A stretch of 64,000 bases of DNA from an uncultured Bacteroidota bacterium (GTDB lineage Bacteria; Bacteroidota; Bacteroidia; B-17B0; Aurantibacillaceae), in NCBI GenBank assembly GCA_937873155.1, contig CALMVZ010000013.1, positions 248,001-312,000 of the forward strand, given 5' to 3'. Below, one piece after another: positions 27,842 through 36,209 of this stretch. The position numbers and the translations under genes are program-made. Each line of letters starts with the position of its first letter. Position 1 is the stretch's first letter. Under the pieces are notes generated by a model. It was not told the origin of the DNA and made no database searches. It was given only the letters and a program-made list of their open reading frames with translations.

Positions 27842-28267
27842 ATGAGCGATCTTAAAACAAAAATAACCGACGATAGCGTTGAAGATTATATTGAAGCTTT
27901 AAAGAACGAAAGGCAAAGAAAAGATTCTTTAGTTCTTTTGAAGATGATGAAAAAGATCACCAAAGCTACTCCAAGATTATGGAGTCACGGTGCTATCGGT
28001 TTCGGGTCCTATACTTACAAAGGTGCAAGCGGACGGACAGGAGAGTGGTACATCACCGGTTTTTCTCCGCGCAAGCAAAATATTTCGATTGTTCTTATGG
28101 CCGGTTTTGGTCATAACAAAGATCTGCTAAAAAAATTAGGTAAGCATAAGACCGGCGGCGGATGTTTGTACATTAATTCATTGGAGGATGTAGATAAAAA
28201 AATTCTGGAAGAATTAATCAGATCAAACACCAAAAAGTTCGCTGAAATTCAGAAAAAGAAATCCTAA
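27842..28267 (+). CDS. DUF1801 domain protein (YdhG-like)
   Basis: A 141-residue cytoplasmic protein from the ATG at 27842, 1 bp after the previous stop codon. Family features are the opening SVEDYIEAL, the central KATPRLWSHGAIGFGSYTY with GEWYITGFSPRKQNISIVL, and GKHKTGGGCLYINSLEDVD near the end. DUF1801/YdhG folds are small alpha/beta domains related to iron-chaperone and frataxin-like proteins, without a firm role. Length is normal. No operon logic with the secreted propeller upstream is obvious beyond spacing. Confidence 0.9.
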   Translation: MSDLKTKITDDSVEDYIEALKNERQRKDSLVLLKMMKKITKATPRLWSHGAIGFGSYTYKGASGRTGEWYITGFSPRKQNISIVLMAGFGHNKDLLKKLGKHKTGGGCLYINSLEDVDKKILEELIRSNTKKFAEIQKKKS

Positions 28268-28346
28268 AACATCTAAATGTTAAAAAGAAGTAGTTTTTCA
28301 CATTCTTTACGGGATAAATCAGGCTTTTCCACTACAAATTAAAGAT

Positions 28347-28354
28347 TATATTTG
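28347..28354 (+). promoter_or_regulatory. Candidate -7 promoter box TATATTTG
   Basis: It matches TAnnTTTG and lies 26 bp upstream of the start codon at 28381, giving a leader of about 20 nt. The -33 region is T-rich but has no clear TTG. Confidence 0.5.
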
Positions 28355-28380
28355 TTTCACTCTGAAGAGAGTTAAAAGCA

Positions 28381-29469
28381 ATGGAACAAGCCTCAAATAA
28401 TAGTGTCGGAGCAGCACCTTTTTCGTGTACGTTCAATCCGCAGTTACCCGAGCTATTATTGAAATTGAAATGCAGCATCGCTATCTCAACATACCAGGCC
28501 AACAAACTTATTTTCATTAGTCCTGTTGACGAGAACCGCATCACGCAATTGCCGCGTGATTTTGTGAAGCCAATGGGTTTCGAAATTGCGGGTGATAAAA
28601 TGATATTGGCAACAAAAGACGAAGTTCATTATTTCGAAAATTCTAAAGACCTCGCTAAACACTACCCGAATAAACCAAGCACTTACGATAGTTTATTTTT
28701 ACCACGTACCACTTTTTATACAGGACAAGTGGACATGCATGATGTTGCATTAGGTAATGATGGGATTTGGGCGATCAATACTTCTTTTTCTTGTTTGTGC
28801 CAGGTAACAGGTAATTTTAATTTCATTCCTAAATGGAAGCCTTCTTTTATCTCTGATCTTGTTTCAGAAGACCGTTGTCATTTGAACGGATTGGTTATGG
28901 TGAATGGTAAACCGAAATATGTTACCGCTTTAAGCCAAACAGATGCACACCAGGGCTGGAGAGAGAATATTGTGAATGGCGGTGTTCTGATAGATGTTGA
29001 GACGAACGAAATCATTCTTGATAAATTACCAATGCCGCATTCGCCGCAGATCCATAATGGTTCATTCTATTTGCTTTTATCTGCAACAGGTGAATTAGTT
29101 AAAGTGGATGTCAAAGCAAAGAAGTATGAAGTGATTAAAAAGTTTGAAGGTTTTTGCAGGGGGATGGATATAGTTGGTGATCATGCATTTGTTGCCTTGA
29201 GTAAATTGCGTAAGAATTCTTCAACCTTCGCCAAACTTCCGTTCGCCGATAAAGCTGGAATTGCCGGAGTAAAAATTGTTCATCTGCCAACTAAAGCTAT
29301 AATTGGAGAACTGACCTATCTGGCAAGTGTTGATGAGATCTATGCCCTGAGAATTTTGCAGGATAGTATCCGTCCAAATATTCTGAACACCATAAACCCA
29401 TTGCATAAGTATTCTTTAAGTATTCCGGGGAAGACCTTCTGGGCCAAACCTGATGAACAAAGCCAATAA
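28381..29469 (+). CDS. TIGR03032/DUF4915 family protein
   Basis: A 362-residue protein with no signal peptide. The family signatures are strong: STYQANKLIFIS near the N-terminus, VDMHDVALGNDGIWAINTSFSCLC, then EDRCHLNGLVMVNGKPKYVT, a GWR motif, and the MPHSPQIHNGSFYLLLSATGEL block. Members are predicted beta-propellers often found near tetratricopeptide or glycan-related genes; the biochemical role is unknown. It has its own candidate promoter and is followed after 32 bp by the FG-GAP T9SS protein on the same strand. Confidence 0.88.
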   Translation: MEQASNNSVGAAPFSCTFNPQLPELLLKLKCSIAISTYQANKLIFISPVDENRITQLPRDFVKPMGFEIAGDKMILATKDEVHYFENSKDLAKHYPNKPSTYDSLFLPRTTFYTGQVDMHDVALGNDGIWAINTSFSCLCQVTGNFNFIPKWKPSFISDLVSEDRCHLNGLVMVNGKPKYVTALSQTDAHQGWRENIVNGGVLIDVETNEIILDKLPMPHSPQIHNGSFYLLLSATGELVKVDVKAKKYEVIKKFEGFCRGMDIVGDHAFVALSKLRKNSSTFAKLPFADKAGIAGVKIVHLPTKAIIGELTYLASVDEIYALRILQDSIRPNILNTINPLHKYSLSIPGKTFWAKPDEQSQ

Positions 29470-29501
29470 TAACAGTATATTTACAAACCAAAAAAAGCAC
29501 A

Positions 29502-30854
29502 ATGAATAAAAACTACAATTACAATGAGTTGGTCAGGTTTTACAACCGGAGCCTAAAAAAATTGAGAAGCTTGCTGGCGCTCGGAAAGAATCCGTATAAG
29601 CAGGATATTCTCACACGCCGTATCACGCGTTTAGCTGAATTGTTGAAAGGTATGCAAACACAACTTAAACTTAGTCATGCAACTGCAGTGTTAGCAACAG
29701 GTTTTGTTATGTTTCAACCCAATGCAGCAAAAGCACAATCATTTCCAACTATAGTTGCAAACCCTTATGGTTTAACTGCAGTTCCAACTGCATCAGCAGC
29801 ATGGTCCACACCTTGGTTTGTTGACCTTGATAACGATGGAGATAAAGATATCATGAGTGGTTCAGGGCCCGGTGATTTTTACTATTACCAAAATACCGGA
29901 ACACCTTCAGTTCCGTCTTTCTCTGCACCTGTAATGAATCCTTTTGGTTTAAGCGCACCTTATTCTACGTATTCACAATCTAGTTTTGTGGATATTGATA
30001 ATGATGGCGACCTGGATATGTTCGCCGGTGTTCAAAGCGGAGACATATGGTATTGGGAAAATAACGGAACGGCATCGGTTCCAAGTTTTACTTTAGGTTA
30101 TACTAATCCAAATCCGTTTGGTTTAACAATCATACCTGATCCTTACGGATATTCAGCGGGTTCTTTTGTTGACATTGATAATGATGGCGACATGGATTTC
30201 GTTTCAGGAAGTTATTATGGAAATACTTATTATTATGAAAATACAGGAACTGCTTCTGCAGCTGCTTTCATTGCACCGGTAATGAATCCTTTCGGTATAA
30301 CAGGTACCGGTTCAGTTTATTCGACTGCAACTTTTGTTGATCTTGATGGCGATGGCGACAAAGATATGTTCGCATGTGATGGACCTTATTTCGATTATTT
30401 CCAAAATACCGGTACAGCATCTTCTCCTGCATTTGCGCCATTAGTACAAAACCCTTTTATGTTAACTGTCCTCACAGGAAGTTTGAACGGAGCATCTGCT
30501 TCTTTCGCAGACTTAGATGCTGATGGCGACCTTGATCTTATCTCGGGCGCTTCAAATGGAAATTTGTTCTACTTCCAGAACGCAGGCAGCACAGGTGTTG
30601 CAAAAATTGAAGAGTTCGCCGGTGTAAGTGTTTATCCTAACCCGACAACTTCGAATGTAACACTTAAATTAAATAACACTTCTGAAGCATTATCGATTCA
30701 GGTTACAAATGTACTTGGACAAGTAATTTCTACTTCTACTATCAGTAACTCAACAAATGTTATTGAATTGCCGGAAGCAAAAGGAATGTATTTTGTTAAA
30801 GTAAGTACGCTGACTGACGACAAGAGTAAAATGTTCAAGATCACAAAGAATTAA
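29502..30854 (+). CDS. FG-GAP/VCBS repeat protein with T9SS type A sorting domain
   Basis: A 450-residue protein. It has at least four repeats with a DxDxDGDxD calcium-binding loop (DLDNDGDKDI, DIDNDGDLDM, DIDNDGDMDF, DLDGDGDKDM, DADGDLDL), each followed by YYxNTGTxSxPxF, as in FG-GAP/VCBS propellers. The C-terminal ~75 residues are a T9SS type A domain (YPNPTTSNVTL, VTNVLGQVIS, AKGMYFVKV). The export signal is unusual: the hydrophobic segment (HATAVLATGFVMFQPNAAKAQ) comes only after ~58 mostly basic and polar residues. No internal Met gives a shorter N-region except Met52. A strong terminator follows. Confidence 0.88.
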   Translation: MNKNYNYNELVRFYNRSLKKLRSLLALGKNPYKQDILTRRITRLAELLKGMQTQLKLSHATAVLATGFVMFQPNAAKAQSFPTIVANPYGLTAVPTASAAWSTPWFVDLDNDGDKDIMSGSGPGDFYYYQNTGTPSVPSFSAPVMNPFGLSAPYSTYSQSSFVDIDNDGDLDMFAGVQSGDIWYWENNGTASVPSFTLGYTNPNPFGLTIIPDPYGYSAGSFVDIDNDGDMDFVSGSYYGNTYYYENTGTASAAAFIAPVMNPFGITGTGSVYSTATFVDLDGDGDKDMFACDGPYFDYFQNTGTASSPAFAPLVQNPFMLTVLTGSLNGASASFADLDADGDLDLISGASNGNLFYFQNAGSTGVAKIEEFAGVSVYPNPTTSNVTLKLNNTSEALSIQVTNVLGQVISTSTISNSTNVIELPEAKGMYFVKVSTLTDDKSKMFKITKN

Positions 30855-30873
30855 TTGTTGATCTCACATAAAT

Positions 30874-30913
30874 AAAAAAGACCCCCAACAGTATTGTTGG
30901 GGGTCTTTTTTTT
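30874..30913. terminator. Strong bidirectional intrinsic terminator
   Basis: A perfect inverted repeat with a 10-bp core (acccccaaca / tgttgggggt) and a 4-nt loop is flanked by an A run on the left and a T run on the right. It can terminate both the FG-GAP gene (plus) and the convergent small sorting-domain gene (minus). Confidence 0.93.
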
Positions 30914-30927
30914 GAAATGAATTTATT

Positions 30928-31254
30928 TTATTGTTTTACTACTTTAGTAACAAAACTATTTTTACCGCTTTCGATTTTGATGTAGTAAGTGCCCTGCGGT
31001 AATTGTGAAGTGTTCAATGTTTTTACTGTAGCACGATTCTCAAAGTAAGAGTGTAAGATACGTTTACCAACTTCATCTGTTAAACTTACTTTCACATCAG
31101 CATCCATAAAAATATTCATGCGTATGGTCACATCGTATGAGAAAGGGTTTGTTGAGATCGAGAAAGAATCTTCAAAAGTTTTTCCTTCAGATATACCTTC
31201 TGCGTTTACAGAGAAAGATAAAAGAGAGATAAAAAGTATCAGAATTTTTTTCAT
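30928..31254 (-). CDS. Minimal secreted protein consisting of a signal peptide and a T9SS-type C-terminal domain
   Basis: From the Met at 31254 the protein has 108 residues: a signal peptide (MKKILILFISLLSFSVNA), a ~15-residue linker, then a single beta-sandwich domain of ~75 residues with the T9SS type A pattern (STNPFSYDVTIRM, VKVSLTDEVGKRIL, LPQGTYYIKIESG, ending KVVKQ). No passenger domain precedes the sorting domain. It could be an autonomous domain protein or a decayed cargo gene. The frame is intact and has a plausible promoter and an upstream inverted repeat, which argues against decay. Confidence 0.8.
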   Translation of the reverse strand: MKKILILFISLLSFSVNAEGISEGKTFEDSFSISTNPFSYDVTIRMNIFMDADVKVSLTDEVGKRILHSYFENRATVKTLNTSQLPQGTYYIKIESGKNSFVTKVVKQ

Positions 31255-31272
31255 AATTGATTTTATGCGCCG

Positions 31273-31280
31273 CAAAGATA
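31273..31280 (-). promoter_or_regulatory. Candidate -7 box TATCTTTG for small sorting-domain gene
   Basis: On the minus strand it matches TAnnTTTG, 19 bp upstream of the start codon at 31254. No -33 TTG is visible at the right distance, which would suit an activator-dependent promoter. Confidence 0.5.
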
Positions 31281-31319
31281 TCAAAACTCTGTTCTTTTAC
31301 CATACTATTTGTGTTAAAT

Positions 31320-31337
31320 GAGGGTAGTTTTCCCCTC
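31320..31337 (-). promoter_or_regulatory. GAGGG...CCCTC inverted repeat upstream of small sorting-domain gene
   Basis: On the gene strand this reads GAGGGGAAAACTACCCTC and lies 40 bp upstream of the -7 box, a common activator position. Its GGGGAAAAC core resembles the GGGTGAAAAC motif near the kinase/regulator operon. Confidence 0.4.
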
Positions 31338-31535
31338 TAAAAGTTTCCTAAAACGATTTTAAGTACAGTGCTTGTAAGCTCACAGCTTGTAAAATGACCA
31401 CTTTTTAATTTATAACCTTAAGCTAATGATGTCCCTCTTTTAACGAATATAAAAGAGGTTGCCTGAAAGCCGCTGTAATTTTGAACTATAAACATCAGGA
31501 AGATAAGTGAAGAGTCCTGAATAAAAGTTAAAGTC

Positions 31536-31925
31536 ATGAAACGAATAATGAATTACCTGCTACTTTTTTCCTTGTTATTTTGCATGGAAAGTGTGGCACA
31601 AAAGGTACAGAACAAGCAGCCGTTGAGTAATAAAACAACTATTAAAGGAAAACGTGAATTACGGAGAGAGATGCGGATCCATAAAGCTTCTTTAGGTCTG
31701 GCTGCACAAAATGAACGTAAGGCACGCAAGGAGCACAAACTCGGAACAGCCAATCATCACGATTCAAAAGCTAAAAGACTGGGAAAAGACAGACGGAAAG
31801 CTAAAGAGAAGAAAGAGCGTGAAGAAGTGAAAGCAGCAAAAACTGAAGCGAAGAACGGACGCGAGGCAAAAGACCGTGAAGATAAGATCGTAAAAACGGA
31901 ACCTTCAGACAGCGGAAAAGGTTAA
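31536..31925 (+). CDS. Small, highly basic secreted protein
   Basis: A 129-residue protein with a signal peptide (about 1-21, ending ESVAQ). The mature part is almost entirely charged, with very high Lys, Arg and Glu (KGKRELRREMRIHKAS, DRRKAKEKKEREEVKAAKTE), and is likely disordered or helical. No domain recognised. A TAATTTTG box at 31476-31483 could be its promoter. The next gene, 31 bp downstream, encodes an acidic protein. Confidence 0.6.
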   Translation: MKRIMNYLLLFSLLFCMESVAQKVQNKQPLSNKTTIKGKRELRREMRIHKASLGLAAQNERKARKEHKLGTANHHDSKAKRLGKDRRKAKEKKEREEVKAAKTEAKNGREAKDREDKIVKTEPSDSGKG

Positions 31926-31956
31926 ATACTAAAGCACCATTCAGGTAAAAAGTACT

Positions 31957-32283
31957 ATGGCAAAAAGAACTGATAAAAAGCAAGTCACTCCTAAGAAGGA
32001 GGGCTCTGATAAGAATAAGACCGCAGGATACAAACGGTATCCTGCACACGAGGATATCTACCGCAGGCAGAAAGAAGAAAAAGACATTGATCCGGAAGAT
32101 ACCACAAAATTGAAATCGCCTATAGAAGAATTGGATGAACTGAACGAAAAAGATTTTGAAGATGATCTTGTTGGAACAGATCTTGATGTGCCGGGTGCTG
32201 AATTGGATGATGATATGGAGGATATCGGAAGTGAAGATGAAGAAAATAATTATTACAGCTTGGGCGGCGATAATCATTTGTAG
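31957..32283 (+). CDS. Conserved acidic Bacteroidota protein, unknown function
   Basis: A 108-residue soluble protein with a basic N-terminus (MAKRTDKKQVTPKK) and a strongly acidic C-terminus (EKDFEDDLVGTDLDVPGAEL, then DIGSEDEENNYYSLGGDNH). I recall near-identical C-terminal motifs in small proteins of many Bacteroidota, so this is a real conserved family without assigned function; the recollection is unverified. It is 23 bp upstream of the Omp85-like gene and probably co-transcribed with it and the basic protein upstream. Confidence 0.75.
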   Translation: MAKRTDKKQVTPKKEGSDKNKTAGYKRYPAHEDIYRRQKEEKDIDPEDTTKLKSPIEELDELNEKDFEDDLVGTDLDVPGAELDDDMEDIGSEDEENNYYSLGGDNHL

Positions 32284-32306
32284 GCTTTAAAGAGAAGGAG
32301 GCGACC

Positions 32307-34127
32307 ATGTTTTGTAAAATTACATCCCGCTTCAGGATCATATGTATAATAATACCGTTAGTGTATGCTTCTTCGAACGCACAAACAGATTCAACTGCGA
32401 TCTACAAAAAAATTAAAGAGTTCTCAAGTAAACGGAAACTAACAACGTGGTTATACCAGGCGATCTTCGTTGATCCCAAACCACAAGAGTATCCTGTGCA
32501 GCCTGCCTCTACTGAAGAAAAAAATGTCAATCCCTACCTGAAATACGAAGGTAGGATCATAAAAAAGATAAACGTTACTGTATATGATCCGTTCGGACAT
32601 TCAGTTAACGATACAATTGTCCGCAAGATCAACACATTTGAAAAAGGGGCAAACCGGGCACATATTACTACAAGGCACTGGGTAATAAAGAATAAACTTT
32701 TATTTAAGGAGAATGATGAACTGGAGGCAATAGAACTCAGCGAGAGTGAACGTTTGTTAAGGCAATCTGTTTTTATAAGTGACGCCCGTGTTTTTATCAA
32801 CGAGATTAAAAATACCGACAGTATAATTGTGAATGTCCTGGTTCAGGATAAATGGGCTGTTACAGCACCGGTAATTCTTTCAGATATTTTAGTGAACGCG
32901 CGATTCAGGAACCAGAACATGTTAGGAACCGGGCAGCAATTCGAGCAGTTCGCTGAATTCAGGAAGCCAAATGAACACATCTTCAGCGGTATTTATACTA
33001 TAGCCAATCTTGATAATACTTATATCTCATCGGCATTAAGTTATCATACTGATAAGGTAGGAACTCAAGTAGGCCTGGCATTCGACAGGCCGTTCTTTTC
33101 TCCTTTAACGGAATGGGCGGGCGGTGTTTCTTTGAATTATACACAACGGTTTTACGATTATTCAGATACACTCGATGGAAGAAGAAAATGCGCCAATCTT
33201 ACTATGTATAATTATGATGTGTGGGCCGGAAAAAGTATCAAATTAAATACAACACGATCGTTCTTCAACCAAAGTACAAACATTATTCTCGGCGCAAGAT
33301 ATTATTCTTCACCGTACATTAAACGGCCTGATATTGCAGATAACATCATGAGAAGAAATCACAACACTTCTGCTTTTATCGGGAATGTCGGATTCGCTGT
33401 GCAGCAATTCTATAAAGATAAATTCATATACAGGTTCGGCGCCAATGAAGATGTTCCGGAAGGACTGATAGTTCAGCTATTGTATGGAGGTGAAAAAAAA
33501 GAGATCTCGCCTTTGCGCTATTATACAGCAATTGAGATAGCCCGGGCGAAACATTTTGATTTCGGATATCTGACATCCACTTTTTCGCATAATATCTTCT
33601 TTAGTAAGTATTCTGCTAATAATATAACTTCCCATTACAAACTTTATTACTTCAGTAACCTGTTGAGACTAGGAAAGTGGTACATGCGGGAATTTGTAAA
33701 TTATAATCTGACTTATGGTGAAAATAAACCCGCGGACGAAAGAATTACATTGACCGGTAGCGACCTGTACGGTTTTAATGCCGGATCTCTTCGAGGGACC
33801 AAAAAAATGGTAACGAATTTCGAAACAGTGGCCTATGCACCGTATAACGTGATCGGTTTCCGTTTCGCACCTGTGCTTATGGTTGGTTTAGGAGTGATCG
33901 GTGATGAGAAGAATAAATTATTCCGAAGCAATTTGTACCAGGCTTATTCCCTCGGATTAATGGTGAGGAATGAGAACCTCGTAAGCAGTACATTTCAAAT
34001 GACCGTTGGATTTTATCCCCTGTTGCCGGACGGTAGAAAGGAGTATGTAGTTTATAATCCGGTGCTGAGTTTTACTTTAAGGGTGAGAACTTTCCTGGTG
34101 TCGAAGCCGGCTTTCATCGCGTATTGA
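32307..34127 (+). CDS. Omp85/BamA-like outer-membrane beta-barrel protein
   Basis: A 606-residue protein with a signal peptide (about 1-25, ending SSNAQ). An N-terminal POTRA-like region (about 70-200: YEGRIIKKINVTVYDPFG, then ESERLLRQSVFISDARVFIN, then VNVLVQDKWAV) precedes a ~400-residue barrel rich in alternating aromatic strands. The FRNQNMLGTGQQF motif resembles the first barrel strand of BamA/TamA family members. The start has an unusually good Shine-Dalgarno sequence for this phylum (gaaggagg, 32294-32301). Its 3' end overlaps the convergent MCE gene by 14 bp. The substrate is unknown; it is not the housekeeping BamA, which has five POTRA domains. Confidence 0.8.
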   Translation: MFCKITSRFRIICIIIPLVYASSNAQTDSTAIYKKIKEFSSKRKLTTWLYQAIFVDPKPQEYPVQPASTEEKNVNPYLKYEGRIIKKINVTVYDPFGHSVNDTIVRKINTFEKGANRAHITTRHWVIKNKLLFKENDELEAIELSESERLLRQSVFISDARVFINEIKNTDSIIVNVLVQDKWAVTAPVILSDILVNARFRNQNMLGTGQQFEQFAEFRKPNEHIFSGIYTIANLDNTYISSALSYHTDKVGTQVGLAFDRPFFSPLTEWAGGVSLNYTQRFYDYSDTLDGRRKCANLTMYNYDVWAGKSIKLNTTRSFFNQSTNIILGARYYSSPYIKRPDIADNIMRRNHNTSAFIGNVGFAVQQFYKDKFIYRFGANEDVPEGLIVQLLYGGEKKEISPLRYYTAIEIARAKHFDFGYLTSTFSHNIFFSKYSANNITSHYKLYYFSNLLRLGKWYMREFVNYNLTYGENKPADERITLTGSDLYGFNAGSLRGTKKMVTNFETVAYAPYNVIGFRFAPVLMVGLGVIGDEKNKLFRSNLYQAYSLGLMVRNENLVSSTFQMTVGFYPLLPDGRKEYVVYNPVLSFTLRVRTFLVSKPAFIAY

Positions 34128-34911
34128 TCTGCTTTTCATTCAATTTTTTGCGCATAGATCTTTTTTCTTCGCGGCGTTCTTTACGTTCGGCGCGTTTTTC
34201 TTTCCAGGTTTTTTTATCGGTAGTTTCTTTCTTATCTTTTTTGTTCTTTTCCTTATCCTTGAAAAAACCTTTCAATAAAAAGCTGTGTTTAGCAGCTTCC
34301 ATGTTCTTTTTGAAACCTCCTGAACCTTCTTTTAAATTAACAACTGTTTTATCAAGTGTATTTGCAAAAGCAGGATCCATTAATAGTTTTCCAACTGTAC
34401 CCTTTCCTTCTTTTACATTCTCCATCAGTATAGCAAGATTGTCACTTATAGTAACAGCATTTTCACCGGTTGCTTTTAATTTAAAAAGTATATCATCAAT
34501 ATTTACAGCCTCTGTGGTGGCAAGATGATCGTTATTCTCTACTACTTGATTTCCCGTAGCGCCCGGGATAATGATCAGGATCGTATTTCCGATAAGGCCA
34601 TCAGTTCCGATAATTGCTTTTGCGCTTTTTTTAATGAACTTACGCGACTTCTCATCAATTACAAGATCAACTTTAACAGTGGAATCACTGGCGATCCGGA
34701 TACTTTCTACTACTCCGACATTAATTCCGGACAGACGCACATTATTCCCAACCTGTAATCCCATTACATCTTTGAACACGGCGCTGATCTGGAAAGTAGT
34801 ATTGAATAGTTGTTGTTTTTTGCTGATGTAATACAATCCGGCCATGATCAAAAGAAAAGCGAGCGTGACAAGAACACCCGCTTTTCCTGTAGTATTTTGT
34901 TTTTTCTTCAT
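34114..34911 (-). CDS. MlaD/MCE family lipid-transport protein
   Basis: A 265-residue protein with one N-terminal transmembrane helix (about 11-29) and one MCE domain (about 38-120: FQISAVFKDVMGLQVGNNVR, then VRLSGINVGVVESI, then GTDGLIGNTILIIIPG). MCE proteins form hexameric rings that move lipids between the inner and outer membranes, usually with a YrbE/MlaE permease and an ATPase; neither is adjacent. The C-terminal ~55 residues are very Lys/Arg/Glu-rich. The stop overlaps the Omp85-like gene tail to tail by 14 bp. It follows the Lmo0937 gene after 6 bp. Confidence 0.92.
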   Translation of the reverse strand: MKKKQNTTGKAGVLVTLAFLLIMAGLYYISKKQQLFNTTFQISAVFKDVMGLQVGNNVRLSGINVGVVESIRIASDSTVKVDLVIDEKSRKFIKKSAKAIIGTDGLIGNTILIIIPGATGNQVVENNDHLATTEAVNIDDILFKLKATGENAVTISDNLAILMENVKEGKGTVGKLLMDPAFANTLDKTVVNLKEGSGGFKKNMEAAKHSFLLKGFFKDKEKNKKDKKETTDKKTWKEKRAERKERREEKRSMRKKLNEKQINTR

Positions 34912-34917
34912 AACAGT

Positions 34918-35076
34918 TTAATCAACAGGGTTACGGCCTTGAATGACACGTAAAAGAATTGCTATTACAGCAAGGACCAATAACAAATGAATTAAACTTC
35001 CGGCTGCATATCCTAAAAATCCAATAGCCCAGCCGATTATCAAAATGACGGCAATTACATACAAAATATTTCCCAT
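34918..35076 (-). CDS. Lmo0937 family small membrane protein
   Basis: A 52-residue protein starting MGNILYVIAVILIIGWAIGF and ending RVIQGRNPVD. It has two hydrophobic helices separated by a glycine-rich turn (GYAAGSLIHLLLVLAVIAIL), the pattern of Lmo0937-type membrane proteins, which are often stress-induced. It is 6 bp upstream of the MCE gene on the same strand, so the two form an operon. A TTACCGAA-type site (variant, 35158-35165) lies 82 bp upstream. Confidence 0.85.
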   Translation of the reverse strand: MGNILYVIAVILIIGWAIGFLGYAAGSLIHLLLVLAVIAILLRVIQGRNPVD

Positions 35077-35157
35077 AACAATTAGTTTTTAATTATCCGC
35101 TTAAGGCAGATTCGTTTACTGTAAAGATGCATTGGTTTTAAACGAAATGTCTAAGTA

Positions 35158-35165
35158 TTCGGTAC
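35158..35165 (-). promoter_or_regulatory. Variant TTACCGAA site (GTACCGAA) upstream of Lmo0937-MCE operon
   Basis: Seven of eight bases match the intergenic motif found upstream of several operons in this window. It has the same orientation (coding strand) and a similar distance (82-89 bp) from the start codon at 35076. Confidence 0.35.
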
Positions 35166-35244
35166 GCATACTATATCAATAGCCTTTTACCTGAATAGAA
35201 TAGGTAAATGATCGGATGAAAATGAAACGGGAAATTTGAAAAGA

Positions 35245-35604
35245 TCACAGCGATGTAAGTTCAATGCAGGCTTTTTCGCAAACAGATCTTATTCTTGAGA
35301 ACCTGGTCTTGATCTCCTCCATATCGGCATGTTCGGCGGCCAATGCTTCTATTTCTGAAACTTCTTTTTCAATGTATTTATCAATACCGATGAAGGGTAT
35401 GGTAGATCGTAATTTATGAGCAGTTGCTTTTATAGTATCATAATCCTTATCCCTGATCGCTGTTTCAAGGGATTTGATCTCTTCAGGATTTTCCGAAAGA
35501 AAGAGATTGATCATTTCTTTTACGAATACCTTATTTCCATTGGATAAGCGTACCAGATAGGAAAGGTCGGTTATCTTTTCTTCATCTGTCATTGTCGTTT
35601 TCAT
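35245..35604 (-). CDS. Orphan histidine phosphotransfer (Hpt) domain protein
   Basis: A 119-residue single-domain protein. The Hpt signature is TIKATAHKLRSTIPFIG, with phosphorylatable His63, after an ENPEEIKSLETAIRDKDYD helix. Such proteins relay phosphate between a receiver domain and a final receiver. It follows the receiver gene by 36 bp on the same strand, so the pair looks like the C-terminal REC-Hpt part of a hybrid kinase in split form. No histidine kinase is adjacent. A second Met (residue 5) is an alternative start. Confidence 0.9.
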   Translation of the reverse strand: MKTTMTDEEKITDLSYLVRLSNGNKVFVKEMINLFLSENPEEIKSLETAIRDKDYDTIKATAHKLRSTIPFIGIDKYIEKEVSEIEALAAEHADMEEIKTRFSRIRSVCEKACIELTSL

Positions 35605-35640
35605 GCGGATCAGTTTTAAATATTGGTTTTATTTCTTTTC

Positions 35641-36072
35641 CTATAGTTTGTTTTCCTGGTTTTCCACAACCGTAGAGAACAGATAATTGACAGTTAAATT
35701 ATATAACTCTTCTTCTATAATAGGTTTTCCCAAATAGTCATTCATCCCGGAACTTAAACAATTCTTACGTTCTTCTTCCGATACATGAGAGGTCATTGCA
35801 ATTATTGGCAGTCCCAGCTTTAATTTCTGCCTAATATATTTAGAAGTCTGATGGCCGTCCATTTCCGGCATCTGGATATCCATGAGTATAAGATCGTATT
35901 GTTTGATCTTAAGATTCTCCAGGGCTAATTTTCCATTTGCAACTGTATCGTGATGAAACCCCCACTTATCAAGTAAGAAGGAGGTTAGTTTTCTGCCAAG
36001 AAGATTATCCTCAACCACAAGGATATTGATCTTTTCTTTTAACTCTTTTGGTATGACTCTGTCGGTTAGCAT
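35641..36072 (-). CDS. Orphan receiver-domain response regulator (no output domain)
   Basis: A 143-residue protein consisting only of a REC domain: acidic pocket VVEDN (about 19-23), phospho-acceptor Asp65 in LILMDIQMPEMDG, the switch Thr in IIAMTSHVSEEER, and the conserved Lys in YLGKPI. This sequence type is like the receiver of hybrid kinases (EDNLLGRKLTSFLL). It is co-transcribed with the Hpt gene and divergent from another receiver gene at 36297. Confidence 0.92.
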   Translation of the reverse strand: MLTDRVIPKELKEKINILVVEDNLLGRKLTSFLLDKWGFHHDTVANGKLALENLKIKQYDLILMDIQMPEMDGHQTSKYIRQKLKLGLPIIAMTSHVSEEERKNCLSSGMNDYLGKPIIEEELYNLTVNYLFSTVVENQENKL

Positions 36073-36209
36073 ATTTAATTGATCTTATGATCCGAAGATA
36101 CTTTTCGTGTTACTATATTTTTTAAGCATTCGATAAAACGGTCAATTAAATAGCCCGGGCCATTTTACTTTAACGAAAATTTACATAATTGCAATATCCA
36201 TTAAGGCTT

